In this document: positions 24,688 to 33,073 of the stretch, one piece after another | Layout: each line of letters starts with the position of its first letter | How positions within the stretch are numbered: the stretch's first letter is position 1 | Source of the DNA: Pseudooceanicola sp050897975 | GTDB taxonomy: Bacteria; Pseudomonadota; Alphaproteobacteria; Rhodobacterales; Rhodobacteraceae | Reading direction: 5' to 3' | DNA length: 64,000 nt | NCBI RefSeq assembly: GCF_050897975.1 | Contig: NZ_JBPAXY010000007.1 | Coordinates: forward strand, 186,001 to 250,000 | Translations under genes and position numbers: made by a program | The notes under the pieces: generated by a model | Databases searched by the model: none | Seen by the model: the letters and a program-made list of their open reading frames with translations, nothing else | Told to the model about the DNA's origin: nothing

Positions 24688-25539
24688 ATGCAGGACGACC
24701 CGCGGATACTGGTTTCCACCGACTGGCTGGCCCAACACCTGAAGGATCCCGATCTGCGGATCCTGGATGCCAGCCTGTTCCTGCCCGGCACCGACCGCGA
24801 CGCCCGGGCCGAATATGACGCCGTGCATATTCCCGGCGCCCGCTTCTTTGACATCGACGAGATCAGCGACCAGCGTTCCGAGCTGCCGCATATGGTGCCC
24901 ACGGTGGAAAAGTTCATGTCGCGGATGCGCGCCATGGGCGTGGGCGATGGCCACCAGGTGGTGGTCTATGACAGCCAGGGCCTGTTTTCCGCCGCCCGCG
25001 TCTGGTGGACCTTCCGCCTGATGGGCCAGTTCGACATCGCCGTGCTGGACGGTGGCCTGCCCAAATGGCTGGCCGAGGGCCGCGAGGTCGAGGACATGGA
25101 TCCGGTGATCCGCGACCGCCACATGACCGTGCGCCGCCAGAACCAGATGGTGAAGGACGTGACCCAGGTCAGCGCCGCCGCCAAGCTGGGCGATACCGAG
25201 ATCGTCGATGCCCGCGCCGCCGAGCGGTTCCGCGGCGAGGTGGCCGAACCGCGCCCGGGCCTCCGCTCGGGGCATATCCCGGGGGCCAAGAACGTCCCCT
25301 ATACGTCCCTGTTGAACGACGACAAGACGATGAAGGATCCCGCCGGGATCCGCGCCACCTTCGAGGCGGCAGGCGTCGATCTGAAAAAGCCGGTGATCGC
25401 CAGCTGCGGCTCGGGCGTCACCGCCTGCGTGCTGGCCCTGGCGCTGGAACGGATCGGCAAGACGGACCATGCAGTTTACGACGGCTCCTGGACAGAATGG
25501 GGGGCCTTCCCCACCCTGCCCGTTGCCACTGGAGAGTGA
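24688..25539 (+). CDS. sseA: 3-mercaptopyruvate sulfurtransferase (rhodanese family)
   Basis: Transfers sulfur from 3-mercaptopyruvate (or thiosulfate) to an acceptor. The 283 residues form two rhodanese domains; the first is inactive-type (VVVYDSQGLFSAARVWWTF) and the second carries the catalytic Cys in CGSGVTACVLALALE, the CG[S/T]GVT loop typical of SseA. Start ATG 24688 follows CGGAGAGG. The next gene starts 4 nt after the stop, so it is cotranscribed with the aminotransferase, which can supply 3-mercaptopyruvate from cysteine. Confidence 0.92.
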   Translation: MQDDPRILVSTDWLAQHLKDPDLRILDASLFLPGTDRDARAEYDAVHIPGARFFDIDEISDQRSELPHMVPTVEKFMSRMRAMGVGDGHQVVVYDSQGLFSAARVWWTFRLMGQFDIAVLDGGLPKWLAEGREVEDMDPVIRDRHMTVRRQNQMVKDVTQVSAAAKLGDTEIVDARAAERFRGEVAEPRPGLRSGHIPGAKNVPYTSLLNDDKTMKDPAGIRATFEAAGVDLKKPVIASCGSGVTACVLALALERIGKTDHAVYDGSWTEWGAFPTLPVATGE

Positions 25540-25543
25540 GAGA

Positions 25544-26728
25544 ATGTTCGAGAACCTCAAGGAACAACCCGCCGACAAGATCCTGATGCTGATGGAGATG
25601 TACCGGGCCGACCCGCGCGAGCAGAAGGTCGATCTGGGCGTCGGTGTCTACAAGAACGCCCAGGGCGTGACCCCGGTGATGCGCGCGGTGAAGGCCGCCG
25701 AGAAACGTATCTGGGAAGAGCAGACCTCGAAAAGCTACACCGGCCTGGCCGGTGAGCCGCTGTTCATCGAGGCGATCCGCAAGCTGGTCCTGGCCGACGC
25801 CGTGGCGCCCGAGCAGGTGGCGGGTGTCACCACCCCCGGCGGCACCGGCGCCGTGCGCCAGGCCTTCGAGATGATCAAGATGGCCAACCCCGGCGCCCGC
25901 GTCTTCGTCTCGAACCCGACCTGGCCGAACCATATCTCGATCCTGAACTATCTCGGCATCGAGACCGTGCCCTACCGCTATTTCGACAGCACCACCGGCG
26001 GTATCGACTTCGCCGGGATGATCGAGGACCTGCAAGGGGCACGCCCCGGTGACGTGGTCCTGCTGCACGGCTGCTGCCACAACCCGACCGGCGCCAACCT
26101 GACCCTGGATCAGTGGAAGGACGTGGTCGAGGCGCTGAATGCCGCCCAGGCCCTGCCGATGATCGACATCGCCTACCAGGGCTTCGGCGACGGCCTGGAC
26201 GAGGACGCCGCCGCGACCCGTTACGTGGCCGCCAACGTGCCCGAACTGCTGATCGCCGCCTCCTGCTCGAAGAACTTCGGCATCTACCGCGAGCGGACCG
26301 GCCTGCTGATGGCCGTGGCCAAGGATGCGGGCAAGACCAAGGTCAACCAGGGCACCCTGGCCTATCTGAACCGTCAGAACTATTCCTTCCCGCCGGACCA
26401 CGGCGCGCGTATCGTCGCCACCATCCTGCATGACGACGAGTTGACGGCGATGTGGAAGGAAGAGCTGGAAGAGGTGCGCCTGGGGATGCTGGGCCTGCGC
26501 GAACAGCTGGCCGCCGAACTGGCCCGCCTGACCAACTCCGACCGCTTCGCCTTCCTGGCCCAGCACCGGGGCATGTTCTCGCGCCTGGGCTGCTCGGCCG
26601 AGCTGGTCGAGAAGATGCGCAATGACAGCGGCATCTACATGGTCGGGGACAGCCGGATGAACATTGCCGGTCTGAACACCGAGACGGTGCCGGTCCTGGC
26701 CAAGGCCATTGTCGACGCGGGCGTTTGA
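25544..26728 (+). CDS. Aromatic/aspartate-type amino acid aminotransferase
   Basis: PLP enzyme of aminotransferase class I, 394 residues, related to TyrB/TatA/AspC. VDLGVGVYKNAQGVTPVM at the N-terminus, CCHNPTGANLT, and the PLP-lysine region SCSKNFGIYRERTGLL are diagnostic. The C-terminus SRMNIAGLNTETV is typical. The start at ATG 25544 follows GGAGAG and overlaps nothing. Coupling with sseA suggests that cysteine can be transaminated to mercaptopyruvate, though the main substrates may be aromatic amino acids. Confidence 0.93.
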   Translation: MFENLKEQPADKILMLMEMYRADPREQKVDLGVGVYKNAQGVTPVMRAVKAAEKRIWEEQTSKSYTGLAGEPLFIEAIRKLVLADAVAPEQVAGVTTPGGTGAVRQAFEMIKMANPGARVFVSNPTWPNHISILNYLGIETVPYRYFDSTTGGIDFAGMIEDLQGARPGDVVLLHGCCHNPTGANLTLDQWKDVVEALNAAQALPMIDIAYQGFGDGLDEDAAATRYVAANVPELLIAASCSKNFGIYRERTGLLMAVAKDAGKTKVNQGTLAYLNRQNYSFPPDHGARIVATILHDDELTAMWKEELEEVRLGMLGLREQLAAELARLTNSDRFAFLAQHRGMFSRLGCSAELVEKMRNDSGIYMVGDSRMNIAGLNTETVPVLAKAIVDAGV

Positions 26729-26748
26729 TCGCGCACGAAAAGCGCTTT

Positions 26749-26774
26749 GGATCCGCGCCATTGTGCGCGGATCC
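26749..26774 (+). terminator. Hairpin after the aminotransferase gene
   Basis: A perfect 10-bp stem GGATCCGCGC (26749-26758) / GCGCGGATCC (26765-26774) with loop CATTGT, 20 nt after the stop. There is no T-tract, so termination could be Rho-dependent or the stem may stabilise the 3' end. Confidence 0.55.
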
Positions 26775-26855
26775 GCAGGTGCCTGTGGGCCAGTGGCGTT
26801 GACCGGGGCGCCGCGCTGACCGACCTTTCTTCTGCAATCGCGGAGGAGACACGTC

Positions 26856-27443
26856 ATGCGCAAGCTTCAGGTTCAGGGGGTGCACCATATCACCCTTACC
26901 GGTGCCGACCGGCAGACCAGCATTGATTTCTGGGAAGGCGTCCTGGGGATGCCCTTCGTCTTCGATCAGCCCAATCTGGACGACCCGAACCAGGGGCATC
27001 TCTATTTCGATCCCGGCGACGGGCGGCTGATCACCATCTTCACCAACGAAGACCGCAAACCGGTCCATGAGCGCACGCCGATGGACCCGGGCTGTGTGCA
27101 TCACCTGGCCTTCAACGTCTCTGCGGCCACCTTTGCCCAGACCCTCACGCGGCTGGACGAACGCGGGATCAAGCATTCCGGGGTGAAGGATCGCGGTTTC
27201 ATGGATTCGATCTATTTCAAGGATCCGCTGGGCCTGCTGATCGAATTGGCCAGCTACAAGTTCTTCCCGCCCGAGGGCGCCACCCATGCGGATGTCCTGC
27301 TGGAGGCGCACAAAATCCGCGTCGCCCGTGGCGATTACAACATCGCCGAAGAGCATCTGGCCGATGCGATCGAACAGATCGTCGAACGCCGCACCGGCAC
27401 CCTGTCGGACAGCCGCGCCGCCGCCGATCCCTACCGCCGCTAG
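26856..27443 (+). CDS. VOC-superfamily protein (glyoxalase / ring-cleaving dioxygenase-like)
   Basis: A 195-residue vicinal-oxygen-chelate protein. It starts VQGVHHITLTGADRQTSIDFW with the metal-ligand His, continues VHHLAFNVSAATFAQTLTRL and ends the fold with SIYFKDPLGLLIELASYKF, which carries the ligand Glu. A C-terminal tail of about 55 residues follows. It could be a lyase, isomerase or dioxygenase; the substrate is unclear. Its stop TAG is shared as CTAG with the convergent mtfA-like gene. Confidence 0.87.
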   Translation: MRKLQVQGVHHITLTGADRQTSIDFWEGVLGMPFVFDQPNLDDPNQGHLYFDPGDGRLITIFTNEDRKPVHERTPMDPGCVHHLAFNVSAATFAQTLTRLDERGIKHSGVKDRGFMDSIYFKDPLGLLIELASYKFFPPEGATHADVLLEAHKIRVARGDYNIAEEHLADAIEQIVERRTGTLSDSRAAADPYRR

Positions 27444-28255
27444 GGGCGCGCCCAGCTGGCCGGATCCAGGGCAAAGAACTGCGTCAGCTGGTCGTAGACC
27501 TCGGGCGCATGGGTCTGCACATGGTGCGGGGTCTCGAAGAAGGCCTCGACCGCCACGGCAAAGAACTCCTGCGGGCCCTCGGCGCCGTAGGGGTCGAACA
27601 GCGTCTGGCGGTGGTTCTCGACCCGGTAGACATGCTGCGCATAGGCCTGGTCGAAGACATGGCGCCACTCGGCGCGGCTTTGTCCCGGGGCCAGGTCGGG
27701 CATCCCGTCGGTGGCCCCCGACAGATCGTCCAGCTGATGGGCGAACTCATGAAAGACCACGTTATGGCCGTCATGGGCCAGCTCGGCGCCGTGCTGCGCA
27801 TCGGCCCAGGACAGGACGACCGGCCCCTGGGCCCAGCTTTCGCCGCTGCGCACGGTCTCGCGTTCGGTCACCACGTAGCCGTCATGCTCCTTCAGCCGCG
27901 AGCGGAAGGCGTCAGGGTAGACCAGCACGCTGCGCAGGGTCTCGTACCAGGCGCCGGAATTGGCGATCAGCAGGCAGGCCTGGGCGGCGATCGACAGGCG
28001 CATTTCCTCCGTCACCTCCAGCCCGTTGCAGCCGGTGAATTCGACCTGATCCAGGAAATCGGTGATCCGCGCCTCGAAGGTGGGCCGCAGCGCCTCGGGC
28101 AGGGCGCGCGACAGGGGCACCTCGGCGGCGACGATGGCCCGCTGCGCGGCACTCAGCCCCGCCGCCCGCCGCGCCTGCCGCGCGCGGCGGCGCAGGGCAA
28201 GCACCCCCAGAAGGGCCGCGACAATCAGCAGGACGACAAGCAGGAACTGGATCAT
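27440..28255 (-). CDS. MtfA-like zinc metallopeptidase (M90)
   Basis: A 271-residue protein beginning with a membrane anchor (FLLVVLLIVAALLGVLAL) followed by an Arg-rich stretch. The peptidase motif is His169-Glu-Phe-Ala-His173, and the distal helix GPQEFFAVAVEAFFETP supplies the third zinc ligand, as in MtfA. In E. coli MtfA (no anchor) is linked to Mlc and glucose-uptake control; whether that holds here is unknown. The stop overlaps that of the VOC gene by CTAG. Confidence 0.88.
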   Translation of the reverse strand: MIQFLLVVLLIVAALLGVLALRRRARQARRAAGLSAAQRAIVAAEVPLSRALPEALRPTFEARITDFLDQVEFTGCNGLEVTEEMRLSIAAQACLLIANSGAWYETLRSVLVYPDAFRSRLKEHDGYVVTERETVRSGESWAQGPVVLSWADAQHGAELAHDGHNVVFHEFAHQLDDLSGATDGMPDLAPGQSRAEWRHVFDQAYAQHVYRVENHRQTLFDPYGAEGPQEFFAVAVEAFFETPHHVQTHAPEVYDQLTQFFALDPASWARP

Positions 28256-28332
28256 GGGGCCCTCGCAAAGATCTGGACCCTACCTAGTCATCGCCCCGGG
28301 GAAAGCAACGCCAGGGCCGGGGCGCCACCCCC

Positions 28333-28358
28333 GCTCTTTCACTGGGCCAAAAATACTC
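28333..28358 (-). repeat. 3'-end repeat, subtype 2 (copy R7)
   Basis: Plus strand GCTCTTTCACTGGGCC then AAAAATACTC, the subtype with the GTGAAAGAGC tail. It lies about 100 nt downstream of dapA in sense orientation, after the dapA terminator, and upstream of the mtfA-like gene. Confidence 0.75.
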
Positions 28359-28409
28359 AAACGCTACAGCCGCCCGCGGGCGCGCCCGCGCAGAAAGGGG
28401 CGCGAACGC

Positions 28410-28433
28410 AAAAGGCCGCCCCGAAGGACGGCC
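28410..28433 (-). terminator. Intrinsic terminator of dapA
   Basis: On the minus strand, GGCCGTCC, loop TTCG, GGGCGGCC (one G-U pair), then TTTTGCG. It begins about 20 nt after the dapA stop. Confidence 0.8.
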
Positions 28434-28454
28434 CCTGCATCTCCTAGCGCGCCG

Positions 28455-29342
28455 TCAGGCGGCGGCGGTCTCGTAAAGGCCCGCGTGACGCATGGCGGCG
28501 CGGATCTTTTCCTTCACCGGCTCGGTCGGCTCCAGCAGGGGCAGGCGCACCTCGGGGCTGCACAGGCCCAGTTCCGACATGGCGAACTTGGCGCCCGACA
28601 CGCCCGGCTCCAGGAAGATCGCCTCGTGCAGCGGCAGCAGCAGATCCTGGTATTCCAGCGCCTTGGCATAGTCGCCCGCCAGGGTCGCGGCCTGCATTTC
28701 GGCGCTCAGCTTCGGCGCCACATTGGCGGTGACCGAGATGCAGCCCACGCCGCCCATGGCGTTGAAGCCCACGGCGGTGGCATCCTCGCCCGACAGCTGG
28801 CAGAAATCGGCCCCGCAGAGCATCCGGGTAAAGGCCACCCGGTCCAGCTTGCCGGTGGCGTCCTTGACGCCGATGATGCGCGGCAGGCGGGCCAGCTCGG
28901 CCATGGTGGCGGGGGTCATGTCGATCACCGACCGGCCGGGGATGTTGTAGATCACGATCGGCAGCTCGGCGGCGTCATGCATCGCGGTGTAGTGCGCGAT
29001 CAGCCCGGCCTGGGTCGGCTTGTTGTAATAGGGGGTCACCACAAGGGCGGCATCGGCGCCCACTTCGGCGGCGTGACGGATCAGGCGCACGCCCTCGGCG
29101 GTGTTGTTGGCGCCCGCCCCCGCGATCACCGGAATCCGGCCGGCGGCGTATTTCACCACCTCTTCCACCACGATCTCGTGCTCGCGCAGCGACAGGGTGG
29201 GCGATTCGCCGGTGGTGCCCACGGGCACCAGCCCGTTCGAGCCCTGCGCCACATGCCAGTCGACCAGCTTCTTGAGCGTCACCAGATCCAGCTCGCCGTC
29301 CTTGAACGGCGTGACCAGGGCAGGGATGGACCCTTTGAACAT
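28455..29342 (-). CDS. dapA: 4-hydroxy-tetrahydrodipicolinate synthase
   Basis: Condenses pyruvate with aspartate semialdehyde, the first step specific to lysine and diaminopimelate synthesis. 295 residues, TIM barrel. The Schiff-base Lys160 lies in RIIGVKDATG and the catalytic Tyr132 in IYNIPGRSV; the pyruvate loop is VGTTGESPTL. Start ATG 29342 follows AAGGAG on the minus strand. It is divergent from the lytic transglycosylase gene, which also concerns peptidoglycan. Confidence 0.94.
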   Translation of the reverse strand: MFKGSIPALVTPFKDGELDLVTLKKLVDWHVAQGSNGLVPVGTTGESPTLSLREHEIVVEEVVKYAAGRIPVIAGAGANNTAEGVRLIRHAAEVGADAALVVTPYYNKPTQAGLIAHYTAMHDAAELPIVIYNIPGRSVIDMTPATMAELARLPRIIGVKDATGKLDRVAFTRMLCGADFCQLSGEDATAVGFNAMGGVGCISVTANVAPKLSAEMQAATLAGDYAKALEYQDLLLPLHEAIFLEPGVSGAKFAMSELGLCSPEVRLPLLEPTEPVKEKIRAAMRHAGLYETAAA

Positions 29343-29485
29343 GACACGCTCCTTCTACATCGTGACGGGTGGCGGAAAACCGCGCGGACCCGGGGGTGAA
29401 ACCGTCCTGCCGGATATGTGAGTTGAGAGGCGGGGACGGCGCATTATCGTCGACGTCGCATACCTTCGGATTGGGGCCAAAACAA

Positions 29486-31495
29486 GTGAGAGTGACAGGT
29501 TTTCGGGCGGTTTTCGCCCTGTGCACGGCGCTTCTGGCGCCCTTCGGCGCCGCGGCGACGACCGCCGAACCGGCGCGCGAGGGGCCCGCGCGGATCGCGC
29601 CCAGACCTCTGGCCTGGGCGTTTCAGGCCATTGCCCGGGGAGATTGGGACCGCGCCGCCCAGGTGGCGGGCCGCGACGGCCCCCTGGCGCAGGAGATCGT
29701 CGAATGGGCCCGGCTGCGCGCCGGACAGGGCAGCGCCTCGGACCTGCTGGTCTTCCTGGCCGCCCATCCCGATTGGCCGGGGCTGGCGCTGATGCGGCGG
29801 GTGAACGAGGGCGCCTTTGCCAGCGCCACGCCGGAACAGGTGCGCGCCTTCTTCGACGGTCAGCCCGCCCAGACCGCCGAGGGGGCGCTGATCCACGCCC
29901 GCGCCCTGGCGCAGGCGGGCGAGACCGCCGCCGCCCAGGCCGAGGCGATCCGCGCCTGGCGCGAGATGCCCATGTCCGAGGGGCTGGAGGCGCGTTTCCT
30001 CGACAGTTTCGGCCCCGCCCTGGCGCGCCATCACGCCGAGCGGGCCGAGGCGATGTTCTGGGCCGGGGCCGCCGATGATCAAAAGCGCATGGCCGCCCGC
30101 CTGCCCGCCGACCTGGCCGCCCTGTCAGAGGCGCGCCGCCTGGCCCGCGCCGGAGCCGAGGAGGCGGACAAGGCCATCGCCGATCTGCCCCGCGCGGCCC
30201 GCGCCGATCCGGGCCTGGCCTATGCCCGCTTCCGCGCCCATCTGGCCGCCGGGCGCGAGGCCGAGGCGCGCGAGATCCTGCTGGCGCAAAGCGAGATCCC
30301 CGGCGGGTTGGGCCAGGCCGAGCTCTGGGGCCCCGAACGCCGCCTCTGGGCGCGGCTGACGCTGTTTGACGATGACAAACCCGAAGAGGCCTATGTGCTG
30401 GCCGCCCACCACCAGCTGTCGCAGGGGGGCACCTTCGCCGATCTGGAATGGCTGGCGGGCTATATCGCGCTGAACTGGCTGGACGATCCGGCCACTGCGC
30501 TGACCCATTTCAGCGCGCTGGAAAAGGGGGTCGAAGGCTCGATCTCGCTGGGCCGCGCCTGGTACTGGATCGGCCGCGCTCGCGAGGCCATGGGCGACAG
30601 CGATCTGGCCCAGACCGCCTATGAGGCGGGCGCCCAGCATCAGACCACCTTCTACGGCCTGCTGTCGGCGGAAAAGGCCGGCCTTCCCTTCGACGCCACC
30701 CTTGCGGGGTCCGAAGCCCTGCCCGACTGGCAGGGCAGCGCCGTCGAGGGGGCCGAGCTGCGCCGCGCCGCCATGCTGCTGACCGCCTCGGGCCAGCCGG
30801 TGACCGGCGAGATCTTCCTGATGCACTGGGCCGAAAGCCTGGATCCCGGCGACCTGGCCCGCCTGGCGGCGCTGCTGGAGGCGCGCGGCGAGGCCCATCT
30901 GGCGGTGCGTCTGGGCAAGCTGGCGGCGCAGGAAAACGTCATCCTGCCGCGCGCCTATTATCCGCTGCATCCGCTGGCCGAAATGCCCCTGCCGATCGCG
31001 CCCGAGATGTCCCTGGCCATCGCCCGCCGCGAAAGCGAGTTCGACCCTGGCGTGCGCTCTCCCGTGGGCGCGGCGGGGCTGATGCAGCTGATGCCGGGCA
31101 CCGCCACCCATGTGGCCAACGGGCTAGAGATCGACCACGATCCCGCCTGGCTGACCGAGGACTGGCGCCACAACGCCACCCTGGGCGGCGCCTATCTGGC
31201 CGAGCTGGGCGGCGAGTTCTGGGGCAATGTGGTGCTGATGTCGATCGGCTATAACGCCGGGCCGCATCGCGCCCGCGCCTGGATCAAGGACTACGGCGAC
31301 CCGCGCGACCCGGATATCGACATCGTCGACTGGATCGAGACGATCCCCTACCGCGAAACCCGCAACTACGTGCAGCGGGTGGCCGAAAGCCTGCCGGTCT
31401 ATCGCGCCCGGCTGGGTCTGGATCCGCTGCCGATCCCCTTCACCGCCGAGCTTCAGGGCTCAACCCTGATGCCGCTCGCGCCACAGGGTGAATAG
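29486..31495 (+). CDS. Soluble lytic murein transglycosylase (SLT family)
   Basis: Periplasmic enzyme cleaving peptidoglycan glycan strands to 1,6-anhydromuramyl ends. From GTG 29486 the product has 669 residues with a signal peptide (GFRAVFALCTALLAPFGAAA). A long helical superhelix domain follows to about residue 490. The C-terminal catalytic SLT domain has the catalytic Glu in ARRESEFDPGV, then AAGLMQLMPGTATHVAN and SIGYNAGPHRARAWI. The start is uncertain (GTG 29492 or TTG 29471 also fit). The end overlaps the convergent EamA gene by 36 nt. Confidence 0.92.
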   Translation: MRVTGFRAVFALCTALLAPFGAAATTAEPAREGPARIAPRPLAWAFQAIARGDWDRAAQVAGRDGPLAQEIVEWARLRAGQGSASDLLVFLAAHPDWPGLALMRRVNEGAFASATPEQVRAFFDGQPAQTAEGALIHARALAQAGETAAAQAEAIRAWREMPMSEGLEARFLDSFGPALARHHAERAEAMFWAGAADDQKRMAARLPADLAALSEARRLARAGAEEADKAIADLPRAARADPGLAYARFRAHLAAGREAEAREILLAQSEIPGGLGQAELWGPERRLWARLTLFDDDKPEEAYVLAAHHQLSQGGTFADLEWLAGYIALNWLDDPATALTHFSALEKGVEGSISLGRAWYWIGRAREAMGDSDLAQTAYEAGAQHQTTFYGLLSAEKAGLPFDATLAGSEALPDWQGSAVEGAELRRAAMLLTASGQPVTGEIFLMHWAESLDPGDLARLAALLEARGEAHLAVRLGKLAAQENVILPRAYYPLHPLAEMPLPIAPEMSLAIARRESEFDPGVRSPVGAAGLMQLMPGTATHVANGLEIDHDPAWLTEDWRHNATLGGAYLAELGGEFWGNVVLMSIGYNAGPHRARAWIKDYGDPRDPDIDIVDWIETIPYRETRNYVQRVAESLPVYRARLGLDPLPIPFTAELQGSTLMPLAPQGE

Positions 31496-32326
31496 GCCCG
31501 CGGCAATGACGATCACCGCGCCGATGGCGACATTGGGGCGGATCGTCTCGCCGAAGACCGGAATGGCGATCAGCGCGCCAAAGCCCAGCTGGAAATAGGC
31601 GAAGGGCTGCACCGCGCTGGCCTCGGCCAGTTCGTAGACCCGGATCAGCAGGTAATGCCCGAAGGCCCCGGTGACACAAAGGACCGCCATCCAGCCCCAG
31701 TCGGGGGCCGTCATCGGTTCCCAGAACCAGACGCCCAGCAGGGTCATCACGACCGCGCCGACCCAGCCGGTCCAGAAGAACGAGGTGGCCGAGCTGTCGC
31801 GCCGCGCCACATAGCGGTTCAGCAGGCTGTAGGTGGCGAACATGCCGGCGGCGATCAGCGGCAGGATGGCGGCGGGGGCAAAGACCGACATCCCTGGTTG
31901 CAGGATCACCATCACGCCGACGAAGCCCAGGCCGATGGCCGACCAGCGCCGCCAGCCCACCTTTTCGCCCAGCACCGGCCCCGAGAGGGCGGCGATCAGC
32001 AGCGGGTAGCAGATAAAGACGGCCTGGGTCTCGATCAGGCCCAGATGGGTGAAGGCCACCACCATGACGCAGACCTCCAGCGCCAGCAGCACGCCCCGGA
32101 AGGCCTGAAGACAGGGTTGCGTCGTGGCGGCGGCGGCGCGGATGCCACCGGCCTTGCGCGTGGCCACCCCGATGACGAAGGCGGCGAAGAACCAATAGCG
32201 GATCATCACCACCATCCAGGTGTTGTAGGTGCCCGCCAGATGCCGCGACAGGGCATCCTGGCTGGCAAAGATCAGGGTGGTCAGGATCATCAGCCAGATG
32301 CCAAGGCGGGTGTTCTGGGGCGTCAT
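31460..32326 (-). CDS. DMT-superfamily (EamA) transporter
   Basis: A 288-residue inner-membrane protein with about ten helices in two EamA repeats (GIWLMILTTLIFASQDALSR; LGEKVGWRRWSAIGLGFVGV; and in the second half WTGWVGAVVMTLLGVWF). It resembles the transporter at 6802 in layout but is a separate paralogue. The substrate is unknown. Its ATG overlaps the mnmD stop (ATGA), so the two are cotranscribed. Its 3' end overlaps the lytic transglycosylase gene. Confidence 0.9.
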   Translation of the reverse strand: MTPQNTRLGIWLMILTTLIFASQDALSRHLAGTYNTWMVVMIRYWFFAAFVIGVATRKAGGIRAAAATTQPCLQAFRGVLLALEVCVMVVAFTHLGLIETQAVFICYPLLIAALSGPVLGEKVGWRRWSAIGLGFVGVMVILQPGMSVFAPAAILPLIAAGMFATYSLLNRYVARRDSSATSFFWTGWVGAVVMTLLGVWFWEPMTAPDWGWMAVLCVTGAFGHYLLIRVYELAEASAVQPFAYFQLGFGALIAIPVFGETIRPNVAIGAVIVIAAGLFTLWRERHQG

Positions 32327-33018
32327 ACCCGGCCCTCCGTCTCGGGTCGGATAGCGCGGGTCATATGCCGCTTGCGCCCATAGCCCGGGGCGCGCGTCAC
32401 CTCGAACCCGGCGGCGGCCAGGGCACGGCGCACATGGCCCGCGGCGGTATAGGTCGCCGCCGTGCCGCCCGGGCGGGTGTGATCATGCACCGCCTGCATC
32501 AGATCCGCGCCCCAAAGCTCGGGGTTCTTGGCGGGCGCGAAGCCGTCGAGGAACCAGGCATCCGCCGCCCCGTCCCAGGCGGGCAGGGTGTCGCGGGCGT
32601 CGCCCTCGATCATGCGGAAGGCCAGGTCGGGCAGGTCGAAGGCACGGGCGCCCAGATGCGGGGCCAGTTCCCGGGTCAGGGGCGCGATCTCGGGAAAGGC
32701 CGCCTGGGCGCGGGCCATGTCGGCAGGCGCCATCGGGTAGGCCTCGAAGGTGGTGAAATGCAGCACCCCCGGCGCGCCCGCCTGGCGCCACAGCTGCCAC
32801 ACCGCCAGCAGGTTGAGCCCGGTGCCAAAGCCCAGTTCCGCCACGTGAAAGCCGTCGCGGAAGCGCTGCGGCAGGTCATTGCCCGCCAGGAAGACATGGC
32901 CGGTCTCGGCCAGCCCGTCACCGAGGCTGAAATAGGGGTCGTCGAAGCGGGTGGCGACGGGCACATCGCCCTCTTTCCACTCCAGCGCCGGGGCTTCGCT
33001 GGGTCTCTGGCCCTGCAT
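32323..33018 (-). CDS. mnmD: tRNA 5-methylaminomethyl-2-thiouridine methyltransferase MnmD
   Basis: SAM-dependent methyltransferase for the wobble uridine of tRNA, equal to the N-terminal half of E. coli MnmC as a free protein (231 residues). Motifs: the start region ALEWKEGDVPVATRFDDPYFS, the SAM loop VAELGFGTGLNLLAVWQLW, WFLDGFAPAKNPELWG and GHVRRALAAAGFEV near the C-terminus. ATG 33018 is chosen since the longer frame runs into the divergent gene. The oxidoreductase at 33074 is probably the other half of MnmC. Confidence 0.9.
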   Translation of the reverse strand: MQGQRPSEAPALEWKEGDVPVATRFDDPYFSLGDGLAETGHVFLAGNDLPQRFRDGFHVAELGFGTGLNLLAVWQLWRQAGAPGVLHFTTFEAYPMAPADMARAQAAFPEIAPLTRELAPHLGARAFDLPDLAFRMIEGDARDTLPAWDGAADAWFLDGFAPAKNPELWGADLMQAVHDHTRPGGTAATYTAAGHVRRALAAAGFEVTRAPGYGRKRHMTRAIRPETEGRV

Positions 33019-33073
33019 GGGGCGATCCTCTAGGAAAGGGAAATCACGGGCAATTTGGAACGGAGGCCGGGGA

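Noticed and set aside
22869..24818. Plus-strand open frame of 649 codons crossing the reductase and smpB
   Set aside because: It runs antisense to the CurA-like reductase and out of frame through smpB; composition is shadow-like.
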